Shown here piece after piece: positions 1 to 11,500 of a stretch of 64,000 nucleotides of DNA; the first letter of the stretch is position 1, and each line of letters begins with the position of its first letter. This DNA is from Mesostigma viride (Eukaryota > Streptophyta > Mesostigmatophyceae > Mesostigmatales > Mesostigmataceae), in the NCBI GenBank assembly GCA_009746045.1, contig RPFO01001963.1, forward strand, positions 41,066 through 105,065, written 5' to 3'. The translations under genes were made by a program, and so were the position numbers. Under the pieces are notes generated by a model that saw only the letters and a program-made list of their open reading frames with translations, was not told where the DNA came from and searched no databases.

Positions 1-3000
1 GGCTTGACACGGTTCCCTGGGATGCATGCGCCATCAACCCGACGTCTACCCTGACCGACCTCCCCCACCGCGCGCGTAGCCTTTTCGCGCAATGTGCAAT
101 CGTTTCTCTCCGGCGCATGCACGCCGCTCCGGACGACCCGCTGGGCTTTAAACTGCACATGGTGACCCCCCGCCTGCTCCTCACCCCTCTCGGGCGTGGT
201 GTGCGCGGCCTCCAGGGTGCGGTTATTGCCCGTTGCCGACGCTTTCTGCAGGGGGACTGGGAGGGGCTGTTTGGCGTGCCGCCCCCGCGCACGGCCCGGC
301 TGTCGGGGGAGGTCAACTTCGAGCGGGTGGCCGCCGACGTCATCCGCCTCGTCCGCGAGGGGCAGCTCAGCCGGGCCATGACCCGCTTGGAAATGGCCAA
401 GCTCGCCCCCGCCAATGCGGCTACCCTGGCGGCCTTGGAGGCTCTTCACCCTGCGGAGCCCGGATTCCAGCTGCCCGTGCCGGACCCCCTGCCGGCCCCC
501 CTCCGGCTGGACCGCGACTGCTTCCTGGAGGTGATGCGTGCGGTCCCGCGGGCTTCCTCTACCGGGCCGTCGGGCTGGCGCTACGAGCACTTGGAGGTCC
601 TGGTGGGGCATGGGGGCGAGGACATTCTCTTTGACACCCTCATTGACCTGGCGGCTGGTCGCGTTCCTCCCGCTGCGCGCGAGTGGTTAGCGGGCGCTCG
701 CCTCCTCGCTCTGCTCAAGGGTGTCTTGCCCCCCCCGAGGGCAAGGTGCGCCCGATCGCCTGCGGTGAGGTGCTCCGCAAGCTCGTGGGCAAAGTGATCT
801 GCCGCCAAAAGGCGCCCGAGCTCCGTGCCTTTTTCTGCCCGCCCCTCGCAGCGGGTGAGACCTCGGTGGCGGCCCAGCTGGGGGTGACGACTCCAGGCGG
901 GGCGGATATCCTCATCCATTCGGTGCAGGCCTACCTCGAGGCCCACCCCACCCACGCTGTCGTCAAGGTCGACTGCCACAACGCGTTCAACAGTCTGTCC
1001 CGCGCCAGCATGTTTGCGGCCGTCATGGAGTCCTTCGAGGACTTGTACGCTTGGACAGCCGTGTGCTACGGCCAGCCCGGCCAACTGGTTCACATCATGG
1101 AGGACGGCACTCGCGGCGGCCTGCTGTCGCGGTCGGGCACCCAGCAAGGGGACCCCCTGGGACCCCTGTACTTTGCCGCCCCCCTCCAGGGTTGCCTCCA
1201 AGCGGTCCATGCTGCCCACCCGGCGGTCGCTATTCAGGCCTACTTGGATGATATCTACCTTCTGGGCCCTGTGCCGGACACCACCGCGGCTCTGCTGGCA
1301 CTGCAGACCGCGGTGGCCGACATCAACCTCCAGTTGACCCTTGCCAAGTGCGCGGTGTACTCGCCCCAAGGTGATTGCTCCGGCTTTCCGCCCCAGCTCT
1401 TGGGCCGGGACGAGCGCCTCCATGGGTTGGATGTCCTCGGCGTTCCGGTTGGCGACCCCGCGTTTGTCATCGATGCTCTGCGGGCCGCCCTCGAGGCACG
1501 CACTGAGGTACTGCCCTTGATTGCGCGCCTTCATGATTCGCAGACCAAGGGTCTGCTTCTGTGGTTTTGCGCTCACCCTCGCGTCGTTCACTGGCTCCGG
1601 GGCGCTCTTCCGTCTCAGGTCCGGCTGGCCGCCGAGGGCCACGACGAACGCATCCAGTCGGCCTTGGCGCAGCTGGTCCCGGGCCCCGACCTCCCGCCAC
1701 ATGCTATTCGCATTGCCTCCCTGCCTGCACGGATGGGTGGCTGCGGTCTGACTCGTGCCGCCCGGCTGGCCCCAGCAGCCTTTTTGGGCTCCGTCGCTCA
1801 GTCGTGGGCGGAAAGCTGCCGGCTCCTGCCCCTTTTGGCAACGGCAGCGCCTGACCTCCTGGACCCCAGCAGCCCTTTGCCCTTCGTCACCGCCATCCAG
1901 GAGGCCTATGCTGAGATCCAGCAGGCCTGTTCTCCCGTCCGTGCCGCTCAGGCGGTACAGCGCCACCTCCCTCGCGGCACTCCCTCGGTCGCCTCCGTTC
2001 AATCTCCCGCCGCATTCCCTGCTCGCGTCATCGATAAACACCAGAAAACCTACGCGGGTATTCTGCACACGGCTGATTGGATTGCTCTTTTCGCGGACCT
2101 CAACGCCCAGGGACGTGCGTGGCTGTTCTCGCTTTCCTTGCGGAGTGTGGGCTCGGCGTACCTTCGTGCTCTTCCCATGGCCCCCCCATTCGCCTTGGCT
2201 CCCAGCCACTACTCGGTGGCGCTCCGGCACCAGCTATTTGCCCCGCAGCCTCTTGTTCCGGCCGGGCGGCCTTGTGGTAGCTGTGGGCAGCCGCTGGATC
2301 CCACGGGGACTCACTACCTTGCCTGCATGGGGGGCCAACAGAATCAGAATTGGTATTTGTATTTGCACACTGTCCTCCTGACGGTGGTGCTCGCCATGAT
2401 TCGGTCGGTTTTCCCCCACGCGAACATCCGGTCCGAGGATGCGGATGGCGCTGCCTTCTATTCCCCCAACCACCGGCCTGACATCGTGGTGCTGGACTTT
2501 GAGGGGGGTGGCCGGCATCTGCTTATTGACGTTTCGGTGGCGCGGCCCTTGGCTCTTAGCCACGTGGCTGGGGCCTCCCTCACGGCAGGTTACACGGCGG
2601 ACCGGGCGGAGCGGGCCAAGCTCCTGGCCTACGGCGACGTCGGGCACCATCGTGTGGTGCCCTTTGTCCTGGAGGAGTTTGGGGCCATGGGGCCCCTGAC
2701 CTCCGCCTTCTTCAAGGAGTGTTGCCGGCTCCGGGAGGACCGGCTGGACCTGGAGGGCCAGCGGGCCCCATGGTCGGCGCGGACCTGGACGTCATATTGG
2801 CGTCAGCGCTTGTCGGTGGCGCTGACTCGGGCCATGGCTGACATCATGCTCCGCCGTACGCGGGCTGATTTTGCGGTGCAGCAGGGCTATTAGGTTCCTC
2901 CCGTTAGGCGTTTCCATTGGTCTTATCGTAGTATAGAGCTTTGACATGGCTCTGTATATAGGTTTATAGCTGGGCGTTTGCTTTGGTTTGAGTGATTTTA

Positions 3001-3030
3001 CTCTGCTGTAAGTAATTATATTTTTAATAT
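1..3030 (+). mobile_element. Non-LTR retrotransposon (RLE type), 5' end outside the window
   Basis: The 3' part of a LINE-like element: a long RT/endonuclease reading frame open from base 3 and ending at 2893, then a short AT-rich 3' UTR with the tail motif CTGCTGTAAGTAATTAT near 3012. The same tail occurs inverted at 16,444-16,500. A degenerate copy of the end of the ORF plus a tail lies at 4652-4855. Lone tails lie at about 5338 (plus) and about 5520 (minus). This is therefore an active or recently active host family that left many 5'-truncated copies. Confidence 0.85.
3..2893 (+). pseudogene. Reverse transcriptase with C-terminal zinc knuckle and restriction-like endonuclease (one frameshift)
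   Basis: The frame is open from the left edge and no start codon lies inside the window. It runs to about 725, then the reading moves to the frame that ends at 2893; the shift sits in a run of eight C (about 729-736). RT hallmarks in order are SGPSGWRYEHL, KVRPIACGEVLRKL just after the shift, the first catalytic Asp in VKVDCHNAFNSL, GTQQGDPLGPL, and the YLDD box (catalytic Asp pair). The C-terminal part has a C-x2-C-x9-H-x3-C zinc knuckle (CGSCG...HYLAC) and then RPD followed by a second Asp in LLIDVSV. That is the PD...D layout of the restriction-like endonucleases of R2/NeSL-like elements, where target-primed reverse transcription follows nicking. The frameshift may be real decay or a homopolymer error. 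Confidence 0.85.
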
Positions 3031-3228
3031 ATATGTTGACTATATATTCATTGAGAATGATAGATTACGTTACGGAGGTGAGATGGGCATGCAACATAAG
3101 AAAAAACCCAATAACTGGGAGAATAACCCTGAAGAAATTAATAGATAGTAATCTGACACGGACATCTGGACAAGGATCACGCCAGCTGCACAAGGTACAA
3201 CTATGTTGACTATATATTAGGTCCCCGC

Positions 3229-3585
3229 TATATATTAGGCGATCCCCGCTATGATAAGCGCTGCAAGGATCCTAAATACCAGCAAATTCCTTTTATTCGT
3301 TACCCCGATATTCACAGTCTCCTTTCCCACACAGCAAAATATGGTGTTGTTCTTTCTCAGTTACATCGTTTTTCCCGTCTTTGTTCTTATCGTGTTGATT
3401 TCATCACGACTCTTGTTGAACTCTTGCAGCGTTTATTGGTCAAAGACTATGACCGAGACATTATGCTCCGTCAAGTCCGATGTTTTTTGCAACGTCACCC
3501 ACATCTGTTCGGTGCTGCCCCTTGGCACAAGCTCTACAAACAGGTCGTGGACCGGCTGGATCGCATAGTATCTCCGCACATCTGA
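3229..3585 (+). pseudogene. Fragment of a second reverse-transcriptase retroelement (C-terminal part)
   Basis: An open frame with no Met start and a stop at 3583-3585. It contains YDKR, then IRYPDIHSLL, YGVVLSQLHRFSRLCS and a DF...LL..LL...YD pattern. I recognise this as the conserved thumb/C-terminal region of a group of eukaryotic retroelement RTs, recalled from general family resemblance rather than a search. The catalytic palm is absent. The fragment is preceded by two copies of TATATTAGG-CCCCGC, suggesting a rearranged insertion junction. Another origin is possible. Confidence 0.4.
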
Positions 3586-4650
3586 ACCCTGTGATGCCAG
3601 ATCTCCTTTGCGGCCGTTCCGAGCTTGGCACTGGATTCGTTGTCCACATCGTCGCGTCGCTGCAGCAACACGATGTTTTCTGGCATCCGCGGGCTTTTGG
3701 TTCCCGCCGCACATTTGAAAGTGCTGTCCTCCGGCTTTTTGCCTTTGCACCGTGTGCAGTTCTTGGACGTTTGGAATCATGGCATGGCTAACGTGATGAC
3801 TGACTAGCTAGACCTTTTCAGTGGTTTTCCATTTGCGGGTATTTCCTCGTAAATGGTGGGAGAGCGATCGCAGCAATGGTGCTCACCACTAGACACTCCC
3901 GGCCAGTAGTTAGGCTCGAAACACACGCCCTGATCAAGCATGCTGTTTCCGGCCCCACCGTCTAGCTAGGTCATGATCTAGTCGCTCTACACGTAAGCCA
4001 GCCATAATTTCAATGCACAAGGATACACATTTCCATCACCATTCATCTTCATCATCCTGAACGACTCGAACACGCGGACAAGATAACGGCAGGCTCGAGC
4101 TACCATGGTCCGGATTCTCCCGATTTCTGGCCTGCGCTGGTTCAATGTCTCCTTGATATATTAGGTCCCCGCCCCTGCATGCAGAACACCTTGGCCTCCT
4201 CAGGGGTAGATTGCTTATGGCGCAGCTAGTACTCCGCCCGGCCACTGGTCGTGTCACTGCTGCTGCTGACCAGGCGTCAGGTCGTCGTTTCGCGTCCAGG
4301 GGAGTTTATTGAGCAAATGGAAGTGGCATGGCTTCAGGAGCCGGCTAGGCAGAAGATCGATCGATATTGTAGGGAACCTGCAGGCATGCAATTATGAAAG
4401 GTCATCAAGCTCCGACAGCAGTTCTCGATCTGTGTTCACATTCTCCCAAGCTCAACGTGACCGACCGCCATAGCTGAGCCGGTCGGGGGGGGCTTATTAA
4501 CTTGCAGGTACCGGTACCGGGCGCCCATCACAGGTACCGGGTACCGGTACTGGGTTCCCTTGAGAAGTTCGGGTAGGTACCGGTACCGGGTGACTGGAAC
4601 TTTGGGTACCGTCTTAGCTTGAACCCTAGTAACCCTGACTGTCGGCTGCT
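3586..4650. other. Intergenic, no gene seen; dispersed-repeat copy inside
   Basis: No supported coding sequence. It holds one copy of a dispersed repeat (4092-4157) and a patch of short GGTACCGGTACC-type palindromic repeats at about 4505-4605. The rest shows nothing recognisable. Confidence 0.6.
4092..4172 (+). repeat. Dispersed repeat, copy 1 (motif TTTCTGGCCTGCGCTGGTT)
   Basis: CTCGAGCT, then CATGGTCCGGATTCTCC, then GATTTCTGGCCTGCGCTGG, then CTCCTTGATA. Related copies start at about 10,172, 39,160 and 39,901. Copy 1 runs straight into TATATTAGGTCCCCGC, which also occurs at about 3211-3228. Possibly the 3' end of a SINE or LINE family. Confidence 0.6.
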
Positions 4651-4651
4651 T

Positions 4652-4855
4652 CTATATAAGGAGTGCTGCCGGCTCCGGGAGCTAGGACCGCCTGGAGCTG
4701 GAGGGCCATGTGAGCTCCTTGGTCGGCGCGGACCTGGACGTCGTAAGTACTGGCGCCAACCCCTTTCGGCTGTAGTTGTTTCAGTTTGTCCTAATATCTC
4801 TTGTAAGTGTAGGCTTTGTTTAAGTTTGATTGGGTGCCTTCACTCTGATTAATTA
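4652..4855 (+). mobile_element. 5'-truncated, degenerate copy of the RLE retrotransposon
   Basis: Bases 4652-4760 match the end of the RT/RLE frame (about 2712-2820) with many substitutions and indels, including the AAGGAGTG(C/T)TGCCGGCTCC stretch. About 90 bp later comes a CACTCTGATTAATTAATTAA tail, which is related to the parent's 3' tail. Confidence 0.7.
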
Positions 4856-4867
4856 ATTAATTGATAA

Positions 4868-5060
4868 GCACGTGACTGCGTCACGTGGGTGCCAATACAG
4901 AGTAAAGGAACCTTCAACCCTATATACACAGCGAGAAGGAGGGAGGGTGCCCTAGCTTCTCTCACTGCCGCAGGTGGGCAGGCCACAGAGCGCTCTCTCC
5001 ACGGCATGGTGCCGGGGCGCAACACTGTGGGTGCAATACAACCAGTGCAATACCATAGGT
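4868..5060 (+). repeat. Dispersed repeat family B, copy 1
   Basis: Shares ordered blocks with 39,206-39,420: GACTGCGTCACGTGGGTGC, GTAAAGGAA, GGGAGGGTGCCC, GCAGGCCACAGAGCGC and later GTAGGCTGACGCA. Both copies are on the plus strand. No coding potential was seen. Confidence 0.65.
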
Positions 5061-5337
5061 AGGCTGACGCATAGCTTATGCTATACAAATGTGAGGTGGG
5101 CTCAAGACGTCGGCTAATTAAGGCGCAAGCTGATGGCCACAAGGTGCCAGAGCTAATTGAAGGTACTATAACGCTGTGCGCTAATATCGTTTCAAGTGCT
5201 GTAATGCCTAAGCTATATCCCATAATCGATTGCCCCCATCTAGACAACTAGCTGGAGTACGTGCTCTATGCCGGGGAAGCCCGGGGGGGCTTCCACAGTT
5301 TCTTGTTGACATAGAGGTCCCCGCCCCGCCAGTACAC

Positions 5338-5522
5338 TTCACTCTGATGTAAATAATTAAAAATTTTTATATAATACTACTATATGTCCAGGCATAGTTG
5401 TCTCACTTAGTATAGTTTACATTTAAAATTAAAGAAACTAAATGGTACATGCGCTATATGTCACTTGTATACTAGCTAGTATATCAATAATTATAATTAC
5501 TTACATCAGAGTGAATGCACCT
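5338..5522. repeat. Two retrotransposon 3' tails facing each other
   Basis: CACTCTGATGTAAATAATTA on plus (about 5340) and the inverted version ending CAGAGTGAATGCACC (about 5500-5522) enclose about 120 bp of AT-rich sequence. They resemble the tail at 3005-3025. Interpreted as two severely truncated insertions in opposite orientation. Confidence 0.5.
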
Positions 5523-5639
5523 ACTAATTAACCATAACTGGTCAAGGCTTAGTAACGCGCCACGAGCCACGAGCCACGAGGTAGCCATGGCTGACGGCGG
5601 AGCTAATAACTGTCACGTTTGAGCACCGAATTTAGCCGT

Positions 5640-7555
5640 GAATATCACAATCGATGCGTCTTTCTACGACGCACATGCTGATATAACTTTCCGAAGCTAT
5701 TACGCAATATACGATGAGCAAACGCCTCTCGACGCAACGCAGCCTGGCGGCTGTGCTCGGCAATGAAAATACGCCTGCAGCCTCGGCTGCAGCTTCGCCC
5801 ACCGGCCCAGACGGCAACGGTGACACTAGTCGTGCACTGGTGCTTGCCCAGCCCCCCGGGCTTGCCTCGCCATCTGCATCGCCTGAACCTAAGCGCAGTC
5901 GCTCTGCTGAGCCGCACTGGGAAGAGATCACCTTTGACATCAACGCCTATGGCTTCTGGAAGCGCAGCCCAGGAGTCTTCATGGACGACTTGTTTTTCGG
6001 CAATCACGCCTCGCTTATGGACCTGTGCTCGCACCTGTGCTCCCGCAACCGCGGCCGCTGGCCAGGTGGCCAGCCTGCCGACCCCGTCGAGGGTTCTTCC
6101 ACGACTTGCCCGCATGAGTCGCCCCAACCTCCAACGCTTCGCCCTCTGCTCCCTCCTCGGGCGCTCCGACGCCGAGATCTGGGCTCCCCCACCACCGCCC
6201 CCCACCGTTGCGACAGAATCCATCGTCCACGCCCTCCGAAGCTTTCGAGCAGCACGTGTCCCCCCTTGCCACAGATGTGGCGGCAATGGGCGGCACGCTG
6301 CATGGCTGCTGAGCTCCCCACCCGTCCCCACCGCCACCGCCACCCTCCTCGCCTCCACCCCCCCACACACCTCCACCTCCACCGACTCCATCACCGCCCA
6401 GCCGGCTCCGCGACATCGACCAGCGCCTCAAGGATAATGCAATCGCTATCGAGGTCCTGCAGAACACCGCAGGCCTCACCGCCCAGGCGGTGAAGGACAT
6501 TGCCGCCAAGCCAGCCCCTGCTGGCCTGGCCGGCGATGCTCCTCCCATCACGACCTGGGTGGACATGCTTAAGCAGCACACCACCTCCACGTACCACCTC
6601 CGCCGTCGCAGCCCAGCTCCAGCGGCAGATGCTTGACGTCCGCGAGGAGGCCGAGCTCGCCAAGCGCAGCCTCAACGTCATTGTCAAGAACTTCGAACGA
6701 CATGAGGAAGGTGAGAATTCCGAGAAGCTCAGTTGCGCGTGCGTTTGAGAGAGAAATCCTTGGTCGCATGGGCCTTACTGGTGAGATCGAGCTGGTTGCC
6801 CACCGCCTTCCCCGCGCGCGGGGTAAGGCAGGGGCGCCCCCGTTCCTTCTCACCTTAAAGAAACCGGCGGACAAGATTTCTTTTCTCAGACGCCGCAAGC
6901 GGCTCGAGAAGACTCTCTTCACCCTTGACGACGACTTGACCCTGCAGCGCAGCAACAACGGCGACGGGAGCTATGGCCGACCTACCTCCAGCTCCGGCAG
7001 ACCAAGGCGGGGCAGCCGATGTACTGGAAGGGGGCGGCCATCTACGTCGGCCACAAGCCCTGGCAGGCGACCCCCGCGGCCCCAGCGACTCCAGACGCCC
7101 CAGCTAAGGGGAATACAGCAGTAGTAGTGTAGAATAGATAGGCCGTGGCCATGTACATGTGTACGCCTCCTACAGGCACTATACCAGCTAAGCCACGCGC
7201 CTTATTTACCAATGTGCATGCGTGCCTATGATGTGCCACACTCCAGATGATGCCTAGCTTTATGTAGTTATGCTGTGCCCATGCAGAGAGCTGCTCTCTG
7301 CTGAGAAGCCACGCTCTAGCTTTTGTATAGCTATGATGATCTTCCCCCCCATGACAGGCTCCCCCTTAGCTGGGCATAGCTTGATAGATCGTGGGGATGC
7401 AGGTGCCCTGGTACACCTAGACGAGGTGTTGTTTACATTCCCACTCTTGCAGGAAGTAGCTTAGAATGTATTACAGGCTTATATGCCCCTTCTCTGGGCT
7501 ATGTGCTACATATACTCCCAACGGAGTTATGTTCCTAATTAATTAAATAAACTAA
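5640..7555 (+). mobile_element. LINE copy with ORF1, internally deleted (most of ORF2 missing)
   Basis: ORF1 region 5714-7130, then an inter-ORF spacer (about 7140-7300) matching the spacer of the LINE at 39.7-45.2 kb. At about 7310 it jumps to sequence resembling that LINE's 3' UTR. It ends in the shared 3' motif CTCCCAACGGAGTTATGTT (about 7516) plus an AT-rich tail. About 2 kb of RT-coding sequence present in the other copy is missing here, so this is a non-autonomous deletion derivative. Confidence 0.7.
5714..7125 (+). pseudogene. LINE ORF1 protein with RRM-like domain (frameshifted)
   Basis: The first frame starts MSKRLSTQRS at 5714 and reads a Pro/Ser-rich N-terminus. The signal then moves between frames (about 6140, 6640 and 6720). 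The last part carries SLNVIVKNFE, an Arg/Lys-rich AHRLPRAR-like segment, and PADKISFLRRRKRLEKT. This order (an IVKNF-type beta strand, a basic HR-P motif, a DK..FLR helix) matches the RRM of L1-type ORF1 proteins, which are RNA chaperones of the retrotransposition particle. A second copy of the same protein is on the minus strand at 44.2-45.2 kb. At least two or three indels make this a pseudogene. Confidence 0.6.
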
Positions 7556-8521
7556 CGCTAACAAGAGATACATTTGTTTACTAGTTAGTATATGCATTTA
7601 AGTCGATATATAGAGATCCGGGCTGCAACGATTCCTATATGTACAATTTTAACATGAATTCCGCTGATCTAACATTCAGTATCTAGAAATTAAAACCACT
7701 AAGTGTGAGCATGTATATGTGTGTAGGTGCTAGATCTAGGCACAATCACGGTTGCATGTGGCCTACGTCCTCGAGCATGATCACATTGAACCCGACTTGT
7801 TCATACCACCACCGCTAATTCAAAGTCTGTTCTGGCAGTTTATATGTGTATGTATCCTCTACCTCAACTAACTACCTACGTTATTAAAAAAATGTACACG
7901 GAGTCATGGACCCGGTAGATCAGCATCAACCCCACGTGCATATACACATCTAGGTGTGATGGATAATTCTGCCGGACATGCAGCGGGTCATGACCTGGTC
8001 AGCAGCACTCAACCTTCGAGGGGTCATGCGTGCTGGCCTGGCGCATATCTACTGTACAGAAGCGTGATGCCTCGAAAAGAAGGACAGCCGGCCGGAATCT
8101 CAAAGAAGAGAGCTTGGTGCTGGCTAGGATATGGTGACTGCGACATACCAAAAAACTGCACTCCACCCTCGGTGCTTGTCCCTCCTTGCCCTTCTTGGTA
8201 AGGAGCCTTGGCACAACAGCTCGTGTGCTGCGGTAATCCGATCCAAGGGTCTGCAGACAAAGGCTGTTCCCCTGCCGAGCTGACAGGTCCATCCGCCAAT
8301 TGCCCAGCATGGCTCATGGCATGCAGCACGAAGTGCTGGATGCTGAGGGGGAAGCGGAAGAGGACACATACAGCCCTACACCAGTGACACCGCCAGCAGA
8401 CTCGGCGCCATGGCCTGATAGTGCCAGTTATTGCGGGGATCTGCCGATCCAGTGGGCGGGGAGGTAGCAGCACTCTACATCGATCACTGACCCGACCAAT
8501 GGCAGCAGTGTGCCACCGAGC
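7556..8521. other. Intergenic, no gene seen
   Basis: AT-rich to about 7950, then more GC-rich. No open frame shows family resemblance or codon bias. The right part (about 8200-8521) may be the 3' UTR of the minus-strand MBL/GAF gene, whose stop is at 8522. Confidence 0.5.
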
Positions 8522-11500
8522 TTAACATATTTCTGTGCAGCGGTGGATTAGCTGGCACTTGCAAGGCCCTGACTCCGCCGAGGTGCTGCCTGGGAGCGGC
8601 CTTGCCACGCTCTTCCTGCGATACAACTCGAGGAGCGACGACACGAATACGCCCAGCTGTCTCAGCGTCTCTGTTTCGTCCTTGGTGAGCTTCTTCGGGC
8701 GGTTGTCCGCGATGCACAGGGATCCAAGCTTGTGGCCACCGCGCATCGCCAGCGGCACGCCCGCGTAGAACCGCAGCCGCAGGTCCCCCGTGACGAGCGG
8801 GTTGTCCGCAAAGCGGGGGTCAGCCGTGGCGTCAACGATCTGCCGGGAGCAGGAGCAACCAAGCAAGAGCAACCATGGGACATTGAGCAATGTTACGGCA
8901 AAAGGCAGCAAAACAACTTGTTGGCGGCTGGCATCGATTGGGGATCTGGTCCCAAGGAGGCGGGTGCATGAGCGAGGAAGGGGTTCCCAATGCCGTTGCT
9001 ACTTAGGGTTTACCAATTATTGCACCCAATATCTGTACTGCACTGCCGCCAGATGGATGAGAATGAACCTTTGGTCGGACCGTCAATCACCCGAGTGCCC
9101 AGCATTGAAAACACCCTGGAAATGTGCTATCCGTAAGCACAGCGTGATCCAAATACATAGGAAAGGTGGTGCAGGGGTCGCGTGCAAAAGATGCACAGCC
9201 AAGAATTAACCCCGCCGGGTGGACCAAACGAGGACTTCATGGTGTAAAAAGACCCATCTGTACCAGCTCATAACCTTGGACCTGGATGTCACGGAGAATG
9301 AGATTCTGGCAAACTGCATTGCTAGAAGCATGTGTACATCCCCCTATGGTTCTGGTTACTTGTAACGGGGACCAGCGGGCATGCCCCAGCACGCTAACTA
9401 TGTGACCGGGCACCCCATATTGTACATGTGTGTGATATGCATGTGCCAGATATCAAACATGAAGAAAGTTGGCATTGTGTCGGGGAGCCACATTTCCCCT
9501 CCCTAGCCCGCCTGTCCCCCCCCCCCCCCCCTCCCAATTTCCTCCATCAGCCCTTCTCCCTTTCAACCTGTGCGCCTTGCCTCAAACATGCCATCCTGCT
9601 GTGCACTGTTGTCCATGGTCTTTGGGGGGCAGATTTTTACTCATGAACGTTTCGGCAATTTACAACTGGTCAACTAATGTACCTCGAACACGCCCTCCTG
9701 CAGGATGGTGTGAGCGCAGAAGGACTCCTCGCGTGACACGCAGGTGCCCGGCAAGTTGCCAGATTTGGACATGTACCACTGCTGGCTGCTGTCCACCACC
9801 GAAATGAAAGCATAAGGGACTTTGAAACTGGTCGTGCACGTGTTGGTGATCGCATCAAACCTGCGGGCCCGCGGTCAGGAAGTACAAGGAGCCAAATCCA
9901 CCAGGGGGTCCCCAAGTTTAGCACATTTGATACCTTACCCAGAACATGCGCGTCCTCGGCCGCTTTGCTTGCGAGCCAGGCTGCTCCTAGAAATGGGTTG
10001 GATTTGAAACTTCTATGCTCTGCATGTGATAACTGCCAGACGTGGATGTGGAGATGGAGCATTTGTGGCAACACTCACAGTCGCATGCACCTCAACATGA
10101 CTCCAACACGAACAACCAAGCCATCATTTGCTAGACTGGCATACTCGCCTTTCAAAGGCATATAGTAGCTGGCTCGAGCTCACATGGTCCGGATTCTCCA
10201 GATTTCTGACCTGCGCTGGCTGACTTTGATATAGTAGTATAGAACAGGAGAGCTTGATCAATCAATCGAAACTTCGTCCGGCAGCAGTGACGTCACACTC
10301 AGTGAGAAGTGAGGAGTAAAGCCCCATAGGAGGCTGCTCCGATGTCGATCACAGCTATGCATCCAGCTATAGCAATTTGACATGAACCCCTACAGTCATG
10401 CACGACACCTGTTGACTCACGATTGGCCCAGTAAGAGCCGCACGGGGCACTACGTGCGCAAATCAAACACCGCGCTAGCTGCACACACCTGGCGTCGGGT
10501 TTGGCGTCTTGCCACATGCCCAAGTCCCGCAACGCCGCCAGCCGAGAACCCTCGTCAGAACACCTGTCGGCCGCCACCCACTTGCTCTCGTGCCTCGACA
10601 GCAAGGCGGTGAGGCGGGTGCGCGCGTAATGCTGCGAGAAGGGCCACTGCAGCCAGTCGGAGATGTCGGGGTGGCCGGCTTCCTTGTGGCCATCCCCACA
10701 CGCGATGACGCAGACCAAGCCAGGGAACTCTTCGCGAAGCTGCTTTGATAGTGCCAGGCCACCCTGGCTGACACCTGCCAGTGACTTGCCCAGTACGAGG
10801 ATGGCTGGATTCTTGCGCGCAAGGAGCTGCGGGGATGATGGAAGGCAATGCGGGGCGGAGAAAGTTCAAGAAGAGAATATAGCCAGGCCGTCTGTTTCCA
10901 TGAACGGAGAGTGTACAGTCAAGGGCATGCTACTAGCATACTCCAGGGGGTTCAGATCTCAGCGTGATGCGTTTCCTGATGAAAACTATCCCCAAGCAGA
11001 TATAAAAAAAGGGTGGACCATCCGAACAACTGCACGTGTGGTCTACGCACTCAACAAGAATAATTTTTGCTAGAAATTCAGAAATTTCTTCATATTCGAC
11101 AATTGACTTTAACAGTGTAGGGACTTGGGTGGGAGCAACCCATTATGTAACACGCGGGGGCAACGGCAACGATGTGGCCGACCATTTGCAAGTCTGGCCT
11201 GTAGGCTGTAAGCACATCATGGGGCTTGAAGCTGGGCATGTTTTAAGGAGAATATGATTCGTGAAAAGCTCCATACCCCTCCCTGGTAGACTGCCTGCTT
11301 ACCCTGGCGGACGTGTAGCCACCCAAACATCTTGCAAGCGTGGGAATAGACAGGATATCTAACCTTAATAGACAGGATATGTAATCTTAATAGACATGCA
11401 TGATATGCAATCTTAACAGACAGGATATGCAATCTTAATAGATATGTAATCTTAATGGACAGGATGTGTAATCTTGACATCACGTAACCAATGCTGCTGG

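Noticed and set aside
581..2230. 549-codon minus-strand frame opposite the RT
   Set aside because: A shadow in GC-rich coding DNA; the RT and endonuclease motifs are all on plus.
3251..3568. Hydrophobic 105-codon plus-strand frame
   Set aside because: The overlapping frame at 3229-3585 carries recognisable retroelement motifs, so this one is a shadow.
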